64,000 nt of DNA from an uncultured Acidimicrobiales bacterium (GCA_937925845.1 CALAML010000260.1:1-64000); one strand, 5' to 3'. Shown: positions 20,241 through 28,639, counted from the stretch's first letter. Notes: generated by a model not told the origin, from the letters alone. Program-made: numbers and translations.

Positions 20241-22978
20241 AACGCACCGATTTGGCGCGCTATGTCGATTTGGTTCGACGCCGCTGGCAGATGTTGGTTT
20301 TGATTGTGGCGGTCGTGGTTGGTGCGTCGTTGCTGCAGTCGTTGACCAGTACAAAGCAGTATGAAACCTCGAGCCGGGTCATCATCCTGGAGCAGGGGCC
20401 GGCCGATGTAGTGGTCGAGCGACCCACCCGCGATCTGGGGCGAGCGTTGCAGACGGAGCGCCGCGCCTTGGATAGTCAGTCCCTTCGGGCCGACGTCGAG
20501 GCTCAGCTTCGGCGTGAGGTCGACGTGCGATTCGGCACCCAGTCACCGGACCTGTTGCTGATCACCGCCCGTGACTCTGATCCGGCCGAGGCCGCGGTGG
20601 CGGCCAACGTCTATGCCCAGTCGTTTGTGGAGTTCCGCAAGGCCGAGGGCATTGAGCGTTTGAACGTGACCCGGCGACAGTTGCTGGCCGAGTCGGAGCT
20701 GCTGGATCAGCGGATCACTGCGCTGGAGCAGGCGCTCGACGAGAACCCGGGCGACCGGGCCGCAGCGGTTTCGCTGAATTCCCGGGTGGCCCAGCAGGCC
20801 GACTTCCGTGGCCAGATCGACAAGCTCGACTTCCTGATCGCTTCCGAGACCGGTGGCCTCGATCTGGGTGAGGCGGCGACCGTGCCGGCCAGCCCGGTTA
20901 GCCCCCGACCGGTGCGTGGTGCCGCCTTCGCTTTTGTGTTGGGTTCGATTCTGGCTCTGGGTGTGGCCTTGGCTCTTGAGGCGCTCGACGACACGGTTCG
21001 TTCGAGTCGCCGCTTGGCTGGCCTTACCAAGGGTGCGCCTGTGCTGGGTGTGATTCCGCCTTACGGCGGTTCGGCGCCCACCATCGCCACCCTCGACCGT
21101 CCCGACGATCCGGCCACCGAGGCCTACAGCAACCTGCGGACGGCGTTCCTGGCCGTGTTGCGGGATCAGACCCGTCCGATTGTGCAGGTCACGAGTGCCG
21201 GTGCCAACGAGGGCAAGTCGGTGGTGGCTACCAACCTCGCGGTCACACTTTCTCAGATCGGTCTGCGGGTGGCGTTGGTTGACGCCGATCTGCGTAATCC
21301 GAGCTTGCGCCGGTTCTTCCCCCAGCTTCCCGAAACCGGTTTGGCAGAGATTCTCGAAGGCGAGCTTCCGATCGACACCCAGCTTTCCGATGTGGGCGAA
21401 ACCATGGTTCTGCATGCGCTTCCGGCCGGTTTGCCTGAGGCCAGCCCGGCCGAGCTCTTGAGCTCGCCGACCGCCAAGCAGGTCTTTGGTCGAATCGCGG
21501 TGGAGCACGACGTCACCATCATCGATACCTCCACGGTGATCGGTTACGCCGACGCCAACGTGATTGCCGCGCTGGCCGACTTCACCCTGATGGTGGTGCG
21601 GGCCGGCGAGACCAAGTCGGAGCAGGTCCGCCGAGCCTTTGATGCGCTGGCGTTGATTGATGCACGGCCACTGGGTGTGGTGTTGACCGATTCGCGTGAC
21701 AGCGCCGCCGGCACCGAGACCGCTATTGCTCCGGCCCGCCGGATCCGCCGTCGGGGCGCCGATCGGCCGGAGCTGGTCCCCGTGGCTGCGCCCGAGTCGG
21801 CCGGAGTCGCTGATGACGGCAACGTCCGGCAGCTGACCGCCAAAGCCGGTGGTCGTGGTCGACGTGGTCAGGTGGCGGAGGTGGCGGGCGCCGCCAATGC
21901 CGAAGTGCTTCCGATTCAGCCGGATGATCCGGTGCCCACGCCAGTGGCCCTCTATGACGTTGAGGCCTCGGCCGAGCCCACTACGGCCGACCCGAGCGCG
22001 ACCGCCCGTTTGGGCACCGCAGCCGCTATAGCCGCGGTGCAGCAGACGGCCCGCGCCGATGAGTCCGATCCGGCGCCGCGCACGGCGGCCAATGTTCCCC
22101 CGGCCCCACCTCCGGAGACGACGGTTCGCAAGCCCGAGGCCGCTCCCGCCCCGGCGCCGGCACCAAAGGCGGATCCTGCCGCGGACACCAGAACCGTCCC
22201 TCTGGTTGCCCCTACCGATAGCGAAACTCCAGCCGCATCACCGACACAGGCCAAACCAGCGGCGCAAAAGCCTGCGGAGCAGAAGCCCGCGGCTGCGGCC
22301 GCGGCTCCACCCAAGAAGCCGGCCTCCAAGGCTAAGCCCGCTGCGGCAGCGCCGAAGGGTCAGAAGCCCGGGGTTCAGAAGCCAGGGGTTCAGAATCCAA
22401 AGGGCCAGAATCCAAAGGGCCAGAATCCAAAGGGCCAGAACCAGAAGGGCCAGAACCCAAAGGCCAAGGCTGCTCCGGCGAAGTCGGCTTCACCTCCGGC
22501 CAAGTCAGCAAAGGTTGATCCGTCGACCACCACGCCGGGTGCGGTTCCCAAGAAGCCAGCCACCAAGTCGAAGACTGCGCCCGCAGCGTCGGCAAAACCA
22601 TCCAGCCCAGCTAAGGCCGCCCCTGCAAAAGCGGAAAACGACAAGGCGGCGGCTAAGCCCCGCGGCGCGACATCCTCTTCAGGCACTCCGGCATCAGGCG
22701 ACAAGTCCTCGGACTCTTCACCTCCAGCCGCTTCCGATGCCGGTCGTTCGCCAGTGCCCCCGCCGCCACCCCGCATGACCAAACAGCAGGCTCGCGCTGC
22801 TCGACGCCAGGCCGGTAAGACCCAGGCTGATAAGGCCCAGCCCGGAATTGATCTCACCGAGTCAAAGTCGGGTTCGGCCGCGGCCAAGCGGGCCAAAGAC
22901 GGCGCTGACAAGGCCAGTGAGGGTGCCAGCCAGGCTAAGGACGGGTCGCCATCGAAGCCCCAGGCTCCGCCGGAGTGA
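20237..22978 (+). CDS. Wzz/BY-kinase-like polysaccharide co-polymerase with long Ala/Pro/Lys-rich C-terminal tail
   Basis: N-terminal Wzz-like RYVDLVRRRWQMLVLIVAVVVGASLLQSL; Walker A VTSAGANEGKSVVATNLA; Walker A' LVDADLRNPSLRRFF. GTGA overlap with the upstream gene. Confidence 0.85.
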   Translation: MKRTDLARYVDLVRRRWQMLVLIVAVVVGASLLQSLTSTKQYETSSRVIILEQGPADVVVERPTRDLGRALQTERRALDSQSLRADVEAQLRREVDVRFGTQSPDLLLITARDSDPAEAAVAANVYAQSFVEFRKAEGIERLNVTRRQLLAESELLDQRITALEQALDENPGDRAAAVSLNSRVAQQADFRGQIDKLDFLIASETGGLDLGEAATVPASPVSPRPVRGAAFAFVLGSILALGVALALEALDDTVRSSRRLAGLTKGAPVLGVIPPYGGSAPTIATLDRPDDPATEAYSNLRTAFLAVLRDQTRPIVQVTSAGANEGKSVVATNLAVTLSQIGLRVALVDADLRNPSLRRFFPQLPETGLAEILEGELPIDTQLSDVGETMVLHALPAGLPEASPAELLSSPTAKQVFGRIAVEHDVTIIDTSTVIGYADANVIAALADFTLMVVRAGETKSEQVRRAFDALALIDARPLGVVLTDSRDSAAGTETAIAPARRIRRRGADRPELVPVAAPESAGVADDGNVRQLTAKAGGRGRRGQVAEVAGAANAEVLPIQPDDPVPTPVALYDVEASAEPTTADPSATARLGTAAAIAAVQQTARADESDPAPRTAANVPPAPPPETTVRKPEAAPAPAPAPKADPAADTRTVPLVAPTDSETPAASPTQAKPAAQKPAEQKPAAAAAAPPKKPASKAKPAAAAPKGQKPGVQKPGVQNPKGQNPKGQNPKGQNQKGQNPKAKAAPAKSASPPAKSAKVDPSTTTPGAVPKKPATKSKTAPAASAKPSSPAKAAPAKAENDKAAAKPRGATSSSGTPASGDKSSDSSPPAASDAGRSPVPPPPPRMTKQQARAARRQAGKTQADKAQPGIDLTESKSGSAAAKRAKDGADKASEGASQAKDGSPSKPQAPPE
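22391..22465 (+). repeat. 15-bp tandem repeat encoding QNPKG, about 5 copies
   Basis: cagaatccaaagggc x3 followed by cagaaccagaagggc and cagaacccaaaggcc. Confidence 0.85.
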
Positions 22979-22985
22979 CCTCGGA

Positions 22986-24581
22986 GTGACGCCTTCGACT
23001 CGGCCGACGGCTCGGGTGCTACTGGTCGGTCCCGATGGGACGGGAAAATCAACGGTTGCGGCGATGTTGGCTGAGCGTCTGTCCGACGACGCCGTCGATG
23101 TGGTGACCGGCCACTACCGACCGGGCTTGTTGTGGAAGCGGTCGGAGTCGCCGGTGACCGACCCTCACGGTGAGCCGTCACGTCCGTCGGCCTCTGCGTT
23201 GGCGAAGGTGGGAGCGGTGTACGCCGACTTTGTTCTTGGGTATGTGGGGCCCTGGCGTTCGGCTGCAGCCAAGGTGGTGATCCTGGAGCGGGGCTGGTGG
23301 GATCATCTGGTTGATCCGGTGCGCTATCGCTTGCCGTCAGCCGCCAAAGGGGTGGTGCGGACGTTGGGTCGAACGCTGCCGAAGGCCGACATCGTGGCCG
23401 TTCTGGCGGGTGACGCCGAGGCCATCGTCGCTCGGAAACCGGAGCTCGACGTGGCCGAGGTGCAGCGACAGCTCGCCTCGTGGAGGTTGATCGCACCAAC
23501 TGCGGGCCGAACCGTTATCGAGATCGACACCGTAGCCAACGACGCCGACGGAGTGGTCAACAAGCTGTTGGCCGAGCTGGGCCACACAGCCACCGGCCAA
23601 TCCAATGCCGTCCTGGCGGCTGGCGGTGTGGGTTCGTCGGAGCCGGTGTGGCGTTCGGTGCCGGGTACTCCAGCCCGGGTTGCCCTGCGGGCCACGGGCG
23701 GGCCCGATCGTCTGGCCGCGCTGGCGCTGTATCAACCGATGTCGACCGCGGCCAAGGTGGCGGGTCAGGGAGCAAAGCTTGCAGTGCGGGCCGGCTTGGG
23801 CGCCCGGGTGTCGGCGCCGGTTCCTGATGCTGCCGGGCTCTTTGCCTCAGCAGGCGTAGGGTCGGTCGGTGCGATGGTGGCCATGGATTCCTCCACCGAG
23901 GGCCGGGTGGTACTCGGTGCCGCTAGTTCCGGAGTGTTGGTGGCCGTGGCCAAGGTGGGTCGGACCGATGACGAATCGCTGATCAACGAGGGCCGGATCC
24001 TCGAAGACCTGTCGACGGCTCAAACCGTTGGGTTTGAGGTGCCCGAGCTGGCGTTTGCCGGGGTGTGGAATGGTCGACCCTCGGTGGTGGCCCGAGCTGT
24101 CGGTTCGGTTGGTGCACCACCGACGCTGGATGAGGCGCTGGCCCTCGCGGTGGGGTTGGCCGATGTCGACGGCCGCTTCCTCACTCATGGAGATCTGGCG
24201 CCGTGGAACGTTCGCCGCACCGCTGCGGGCCTGGCGCTGGTGGATTTCGAACATGCAGCCTGGGAGGAGCGTCCGCTGGCCGACCTCGCTCATTTCCTGG
24301 TCCAGACCGGCGCCCTCACCGGTGCCCGTCCGGTGGCCGAGACCGCGGCACTGTTGTGCGAGCCAGGCGGCTTGGGTCGCCGCTATCTCGACGCCATAGG
24401 TGCGAGTTCGACGCTCGATCCGGCCACCTTGGTGGCCGACTACGTCCATCGCCAGCTGGAATCGGGGCGGGCATCAACCTCGGCCGAACAGAACTACCTG
24501 GGCGAGCTCGGCCAACAGGTCTCTGCCCAATCCGCTCCAACCGAAGCAGTCATCGCCAAACACGGTGAAGAAATCCTGTGA
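22986..24581 (+). CDS. Thymidylate-kinase-like P-loop kinase fused to aminoglycoside phosphotransferase (APH)-like domain
   Basis: P-loop LLVGPDGTGKSTVAAML; C-terminal THGDLAPWNVRRTAAGLALVDFEHAAWEERPLADLAHF (APH Brenner and DFG-like motifs). Confidence 0.8.
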   Translation: MTPSTRPTARVLLVGPDGTGKSTVAAMLAERLSDDAVDVVTGHYRPGLLWKRSESPVTDPHGEPSRPSASALAKVGAVYADFVLGYVGPWRSAAAKVVILERGWWDHLVDPVRYRLPSAAKGVVRTLGRTLPKADIVAVLAGDAEAIVARKPELDVAEVQRQLASWRLIAPTAGRTVIEIDTVANDADGVVNKLLAELGHTATGQSNAVLAAGGVGSSEPVWRSVPGTPARVALRATGGPDRLAALALYQPMSTAAKVAGQGAKLAVRAGLGARVSAPVPDAAGLFASAGVGSVGAMVAMDSSTEGRVVLGAASSGVLVAVAKVGRTDDESLINEGRILEDLSTAQTVGFEVPELAFAGVWNGRPSVVARAVGSVGAPPTLDEALALAVGLADVDGRFLTHGDLAPWNVRRTAAGLALVDFEHAAWEERPLADLAHFLVQTGALTGARPVAETAALLCEPGGLGRRYLDAIGASSTLDPATLVADYVHRQLESGRASTSAEQNYLGELGQQVSAQSAPTEAVIAKHGEEIL

Positions 24582-24692
24582 CCGAAACCAACCCTCCGCG
24601 CCACAGTCCGTGGATACCAGCCGTCAACGTCAGAACAGCACGTCGCCTGAGTATGTCGCAAGAGAATGTCAGCAGAGAATCGGGAGTCGTCG

Positions 24693-25859
24693 ATGAGTGA
24701 CCTGTCGCGTTGTCCGGTGTGTGCCGGGGACCGGCTTGAACGGCTGGTGACACTGGCCAACCTGCCAACCTTGCCTAATGCCGTCTGTGCAAGCGCTTCG
24801 GAATCACAGGCCATGCCTCGGGGCGAGTTGGCGTTGGAGCTGTGTGTCGGCTGCGGTCACCTGTTTAATTCCAGCTTTGATCCGAGCTGTCTCGATTACG
24901 ACGCTCGCTACGAGAACTCGCTGCACTTTTCCGCGGTATTCCAGGAGTGGATCACCAACCACGCGCAGGATCTGGTGACCCGCCACGGTCTGACTGGCGG
25001 GTTGGCGGCTGAGTTGGGTGCCGGTTCGGGCGACTTTCTGGATCTCTTGGTGCAGGCCGGCATGGCCGAGGGTCGGGGGTACGACCCGAGCTATTCCGCT
25101 GAGCGGGTAGCGGCGGTCGAGAACCCGGCGGTAACGATGCGGGCCGAGTTCTTTCCGACCGATGGTTCGGTGCAGGCCCAGCTGATTACCAGCCGGCATG
25201 TGTTGGAACATCTTGAGGATCCGGTTGGGGTGGCCAGGTCGTTGGGTTCGGCGTTGGCCGAAGGGGGTGTGGTGTATCACGAGGTGCCCAACGGCGACCT
25301 GATGGTGCGGGATCTGGCGCTGTGGGACCTGATCTACGAACACGTCTCCTATTTCACCCAGAGTTCGTTGCGGGAGTTGTGTCGGCGGGCCGGGTTGGCT
25401 CCAAGTTCGGTGCAGGCCCATTTCGGTGAGCAGTTTCTATCGGTGGAAGCGCGGGGCGATGCCTCGGCACCGAACGAACCGATGGTGGCGGCGACGGCGT
25501 CGGAGCTGGATGCCGCTCGGGCCTTTGGTGATCAGGTTCGCAGCCAGATCGATCGGTGTCGGGCGGAGCTCGGCTTGGCGTTGGAGCAGGGTCCAGTGGT
25601 GCTGTGGGGTGCGGGCTCGAAGGGCACCTCATATCTGAACCTGGTCGACGCTGATGCCGCCGCGGCCGGCGCCATCGACCTCAACCCACGCAAGCACGGC
25701 ACCTTTGTGGCCGGCACCCCGCACGAGATCAGCGGACCGGATGCGTTGGCCGAGCTGAACCCGGCCACAGTGTTGGTCGCCAACCCCATCTATCTCGATG
25801 AGATCACCGAGCAGGTCCACCAAACCCACCCCAACGCTCAAGTAACCCCAATCTGGTAG
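24693..25859 (+). CDS. Class I SAM-dependent methyltransferase (sugar C-methyltransferase-like, zinc-binding N-terminus)
   Basis: N-terminal CPVCAGDRLERL...CVGCGHLFN; AAELGAGSGDFLDLL; ISRHVLEHLEDPVGVARSL-type motif. Confidence 0.83.
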   Translation: MSDLSRCPVCAGDRLERLVTLANLPTLPNAVCASASESQAMPRGELALELCVGCGHLFNSSFDPSCLDYDARYENSLHFSAVFQEWITNHAQDLVTRHGLTGGLAAELGAGSGDFLDLLVQAGMAEGRGYDPSYSAERVAAVENPAVTMRAEFFPTDGSVQAQLITSRHVLEHLEDPVGVARSLGSALAEGGVVYHEVPNGDLMVRDLALWDLIYEHVSYFTQSSLRELCRRAGLAPSSVQAHFGEQFLSVEARGDASAPNEPMVAATASELDAARAFGDQVRSQIDRCRAELGLALEQGPVVLWGAGSKGTSYLNLVDADAAAAGAIDLNPRKHGTFVAGTPHEISGPDALAELNPATVLVANPIYLDEITEQVHQTHPNAQVTPIW

Positions 25860-25874
25860 CTCACCAAAATGCAA

Positions 25875-25978
25875 AAGTTGGGGGCGTTTGGGTTCAGGTT
25901 CCAAACGCCCCCAACTTCAATACTTTCGGTCAACCAAGTTTGTACTTTTCGGGGTCTGACCCGGAAAAGTACAAACTT
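25875..25978. terminator. Two consecutive long inverted repeats between convergent genes (bidirectional terminator-like)
   Basis: aagttgggggcgtttgg/ccaaacgcccccaactt (25875..25917) and aagtttgtacttttc/gaaaagtacaaactt (25936..25978). Confidence 0.7.
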
Positions 25979-25990
25979 TTGCCGGTGGAA

Positions 25991-26674
25991 TCAGACGCGT
26001 AGTCCGCACTCGGGCCAGGGGAAGCGGCCTCGTTCCGACCAGAGGGCTCGGGTCATGGCGTCCTGAGCTTCCGGCGGGGCGTCGATCGGGTCGACACCAA
26101 CCAGGTGGGGAAACCAGCGCTCGGCCACGCCGTTCCAGGTTGGGAAGTCGAACTGGTAGGCGCCGCGGTACTTGCCGCTGGGGTTGGTGACCCAGTAGCG
26201 ATCGGTCGATTCGCAGTCGCGCAGCCGTTTGAGGCCAGCATCGCTCACATACTGCTCGACTCGCTTGTAGCCGTAGGGGTCGGCGGCTCGTGCTTCTTCC
26301 TCAGCTTTGGCGGTGAGGAAGCGCAACACAGCGTTGATCTCGGCCTGCTTCTTAGCCTTGGCCCGGCGGTCGGCCCGAGCCTTTGCGGCGCGGACCCGGT
26401 CGATTCGGGTCTGTTCCATGATCTGACGACGCTTCAGCAGAGCGGCGCGGCGGGCGAATTGGACCTGGTTGGTCTTCTTTGCTGCCGCAGCGGTCTTCTT
26501 CGCTGCTGCCGTCTTGGCTTTGGCTGCGGTAACTGATGGGGCTGTGGTGCTGGCTTGGGCGGGCGAGTCCGTGGCTGCGGCTCTCGCAAACGATCGTGCC
26601 TGGACCATCGTGCAGCTGCTAAGAATCACCATCATCACGACAGTGAGGCTGAGCAGGCGTACGCGGGTGAGCAT
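25991..26674 (-). CDS. Secreted Rpf/transglycosylase-like protein
   Basis: Signal MLTRVRLLSLTVVMMVILSSC; C-terminal LKRLRDCESTDRYWVTNPSGKYRGAYQFDFPTWNGVAERW resembling the resuscitation-promoting-factor fold. Confidence 0.74.
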   Translation of the reverse strand: MLTRVRLLSLTVVMMVILSSCTMVQARSFARAAATDSPAQASTTAPSVTAAKAKTAAAKKTAAAAKKTNQVQFARRAALLKRRQIMEQTRIDRVRAAKARADRRAKAKKQAEINAVLRFLTAKAEEEARAADPYGYKRVEQYVSDAGLKRLRDCESTDRYWVTNPSGKYRGAYQFDFPTWNGVAERWFPHLVGVDPIDAPPEAQDAMTRALWSERGRFPWPECGLRV

Positions 26675-27155
26675 TGGTGAGGGTTCCTCCGAGGCCGAGA
26701 ATCCACCGCTGATTCGTCGGTCGGCGCCCTTGTCGCTCCGGTCAACAGCCTGCCGTCCAACTCCGCTTGGACGTCGACCTCTCGGATTGATCCCGCCGCT
26801 CACTTCGGTGAGAACGTCCGGGTTCAAGGCACCTGATTGGTACGTAGATGACGAGTATGGTCACCATCGTCACAAAAACGCAACATATTGTTCAGGTGAC
26901 CCAGTCCACAAACACTGTTAGAAGCCCGCAAAACAGGGCGAGTGAGACCAGAAAACCTTTGGTCAACACAGTGTTACAGACCCGCGGATCTGGGACCCGC
27001 AGGCAGAACCGGCACCATCTGGCGTGACCTCGGACGGACCCGGTTCAACACGTCTCAGCCACGGCGAACCGGCCCTGGATGCCACAGATCTGACGCCTTG
27101 GTGAGAGGTTGTCGAACAACGGCTGCTTCACGGCAGACGGTTGTGGTGGCCAGCG

Positions 27156-27896
27156 TTAGACGACTCGCCACACCGAGACGTGGGCTGGACTCTCGGCAGC
27201 AAAGGGGGATCGGTTCCAGTCGGCCCATCGGTGTTCGAGCTCCATGCCCGCGAGGCGGGCCATGAGGTCCAGTTCGCTGGGCCAAACCCATCGGAACTGG
27301 CCCGAGACCCGCTTGGCCTCGTCGCGGCCGATCAGCCAGTGGTGGGACCAGAAGAGTTGGTTGACCGGGTCGGTGTATTCGTCGAATCCCACGTATGACT
27401 CTTCGTGGGCAAATACCCGGATGCGCTCCCCCGGAGCGAGTGAGGCCAACTTGGGAACCCCAACCTCGATGAGAAATCGACCGCCAGCCGCCAGTTGCGC
27501 CCGGGCGTTGGTGAAACAGGCCAACTGACCGTCCTGGCTGGTGACGTTGCCGATGGTGTTAAACACCAGGTAGGCGAGGGAGAACCCGCTACCAACCACC
27601 GTGGTGGTCATGTCGCCGATGGTTACGGCGATGCGGTCGGCTCCCGGTTTGGCCAGCATCTGGTCCACCATCGGCTGCGACGCGTCAATGCCGTGCACTT
27701 CAAGGCCCCGAGCCTGAAGTGGCAGCGCAACCCGCCCGGTGCCGATGGCCAACTCCAGCACAGGGCCGTCCTCAGCCAGTTCGGCCAGCAGATTCAAACA
27801 CGGATCGAGGTGGGCCGGGTCGAACCGGTCCGCTTCCCGATCGTCATAGGTGGCGGCAACCACCGGGTCGAGATGCTGGTCCGGATAGTCCCCCAT
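27156..27896 (-). CDS. SAM-dependent methyltransferase
   Basis: VLELAIGTGRVALPLQARGLEVHGIDASQPMVDQM. Confidence 0.82.
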   Translation of the reverse strand: MGDYPDQHLDPVVAATYDDREADRFDPAHLDPCLNLLAELAEDGPVLELAIGTGRVALPLQARGLEVHGIDASQPMVDQMLAKPGADRIAVTIGDMTTTVVGSGFSLAYLVFNTIGNVTSQDGQLACFTNARAQLAAGGRFLIEVGVPKLASLAPGERIRVFAHEESYVGFDEYTDPVNQLFWSHHWLIGRDEAKRVSGQFRWVWPSELDLMARLAGMELEHRWADWNRSPFAAESPAHVSVWRVV

Positions 27897-28082
27897 CCCC
27901 CGTTGCTACCAGGTCTCCCGAGGGATCAACACTGAGTTTCGCAGCCAGTTCCCGAGCGAAATCCGCCGCGGAGGACTTTTCGCAACGAACTATCTGTTTC
28001 AGTGTTGGCTTGGTTGAGTCGATCTCCCAGACCGTTTGGAGCTCCCCAACCGGGCGGGACGGTCAGCACCACCAAGAATCAG

Positions 28083-28156
28083 CGCCCAGGACGGGACTCG
28101 AACCCGCAACCGCTTCCTCGACAGGGAAGTGCTCTACACAATTGAGCTACCTGAGC
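28083..28156 (-). tRNA. tRNA-Asp(GTC)
   Basis: Cloverleaf read by eye: GCTCAGG/CCTGGGC acceptor, CTTCC-CTGTCGA-GGAAG anticodon arm, GCGGGTTCGAGTCCCGT T-arm, discriminator G. Confidence 0.9.
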
Positions 28157-28161
28157 ATGAG

Positions 28162-28234
28162 AGCCCTCGAGAGGAGTTGAACCTCTGACCTCCTGGGTCG
28201 AAACCAGTTGCTCTGTCCACTGAGCTACAAGGGC
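28162..28234 (-). tRNA. tRNA-Arg(TCG)
   Basis: GCCCTTG/CGAGGGC acceptor, ACTGG-TTTCGAC-CCAGG anticodon arm, AGAGGTTCAACTCCTCT T-arm. Confidence 0.87.
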
Positions 28235-28240
28235 AAGATT

Positions 28241-28313
28241 TGGCACGGCGGCGAGGAGTCGAACCCCGAACATCGGTTTTGGAGACCAAAGTGGTGCCCA
28301 GCACCACCGCCGT
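28241..28313 (-). tRNA. tRNA-Trp(CCA)-like with compact D-arm, CCA encoded
   Basis: ACGGCGG/CCGCCGT acceptor, TTGGT-CTCCAAA-ACCGA anticodon arm, CGGGGTTCGACTCCTCG T-arm, GCCA end; D-region is only TGGTGCTGGGCACCACT. Confidence 0.72.
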
Positions 28314-28322
28314 ATGTATGGA

Positions 28323-28396
28323 CCTGCTGGAGGAGGGATCGAACCTCGAAAAGTTGACCGAGGCAGCGAAGGATGAGCGTCGCACTGCGCCAGCAG
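28323..28396 (-). tRNA. Degenerate tRNA-like element (identity uncertain)
   Basis: Perfect 7-bp acceptor CTGCTGG/CCAGCAG with 73-nt spacing and a T-loop (GAGGTTCGATCCCTC), but imperfect anticodon stem and atypical D-arm. Confidence 0.35.
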
Positions 28397-28472
28397 TGCG
28401 GCCGAGAAAATGTCCGCAGAGGCGGTCGAGGAGGCCCCCCGGGGGCCGACGGATCCGCCCTGCGGAATGAAG

Positions 28473-28545
28473 CTGCGAGAGGAGGGATCGAACCTCCGCT
28501 GTCGGTGGGTAACAACCACCCGCTCTGCCGCTGAGCTACCTCGCA
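28473..28545 (-). tRNA. tRNA-Asn(GTT)
   Basis: TGCGAGG/TCTCGCA acceptor, GGTGG-TTGTTAC-CCACC anticodon arm, GGAGGTTCGATCCCTCC T-arm. Confidence 0.9.
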
Positions 28546-28546
28546 T

Positions 28547-28620
28547 TGGCATCCCGCAGGAGAATCGAACTCCTCTCTCCAGGGTGAAGGCCTGGTGTCT
28601 TTGCCGATAGACGACGGGAC
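28547..28620 (-). tRNA. tRNA-Glu(TTC), CCA encoded
   Basis: GTCCCGT/GCGGGAT acceptor, CCAGG-CCTTCAC-CCTGG anticodon arm, AGGAGTTCGATTCTCCT T-arm, GCCA end. Confidence 0.85.
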
Positions 28621-28639
28621 AGGTGATGGCCGGCTGTCG

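Noticed and set aside
22391-22465. CRISPR-like array from the 15-bp repeats, and likewise the 54709..55110 repeats
   Set aside because: No unique spacers of regular length between short repeats; the first is a coding minisatellite, the second a 190-bp tandem duplication; no cas genes.
28323-28396. tRNA-like unit considered as tRNA-Sec (selC) for the UGA gene
   Set aside because: No long variable arm, no UCA anticodon in the proper loop position and a 7-bp rather than 8-bp acceptor; does not fit tRNA-Sec.
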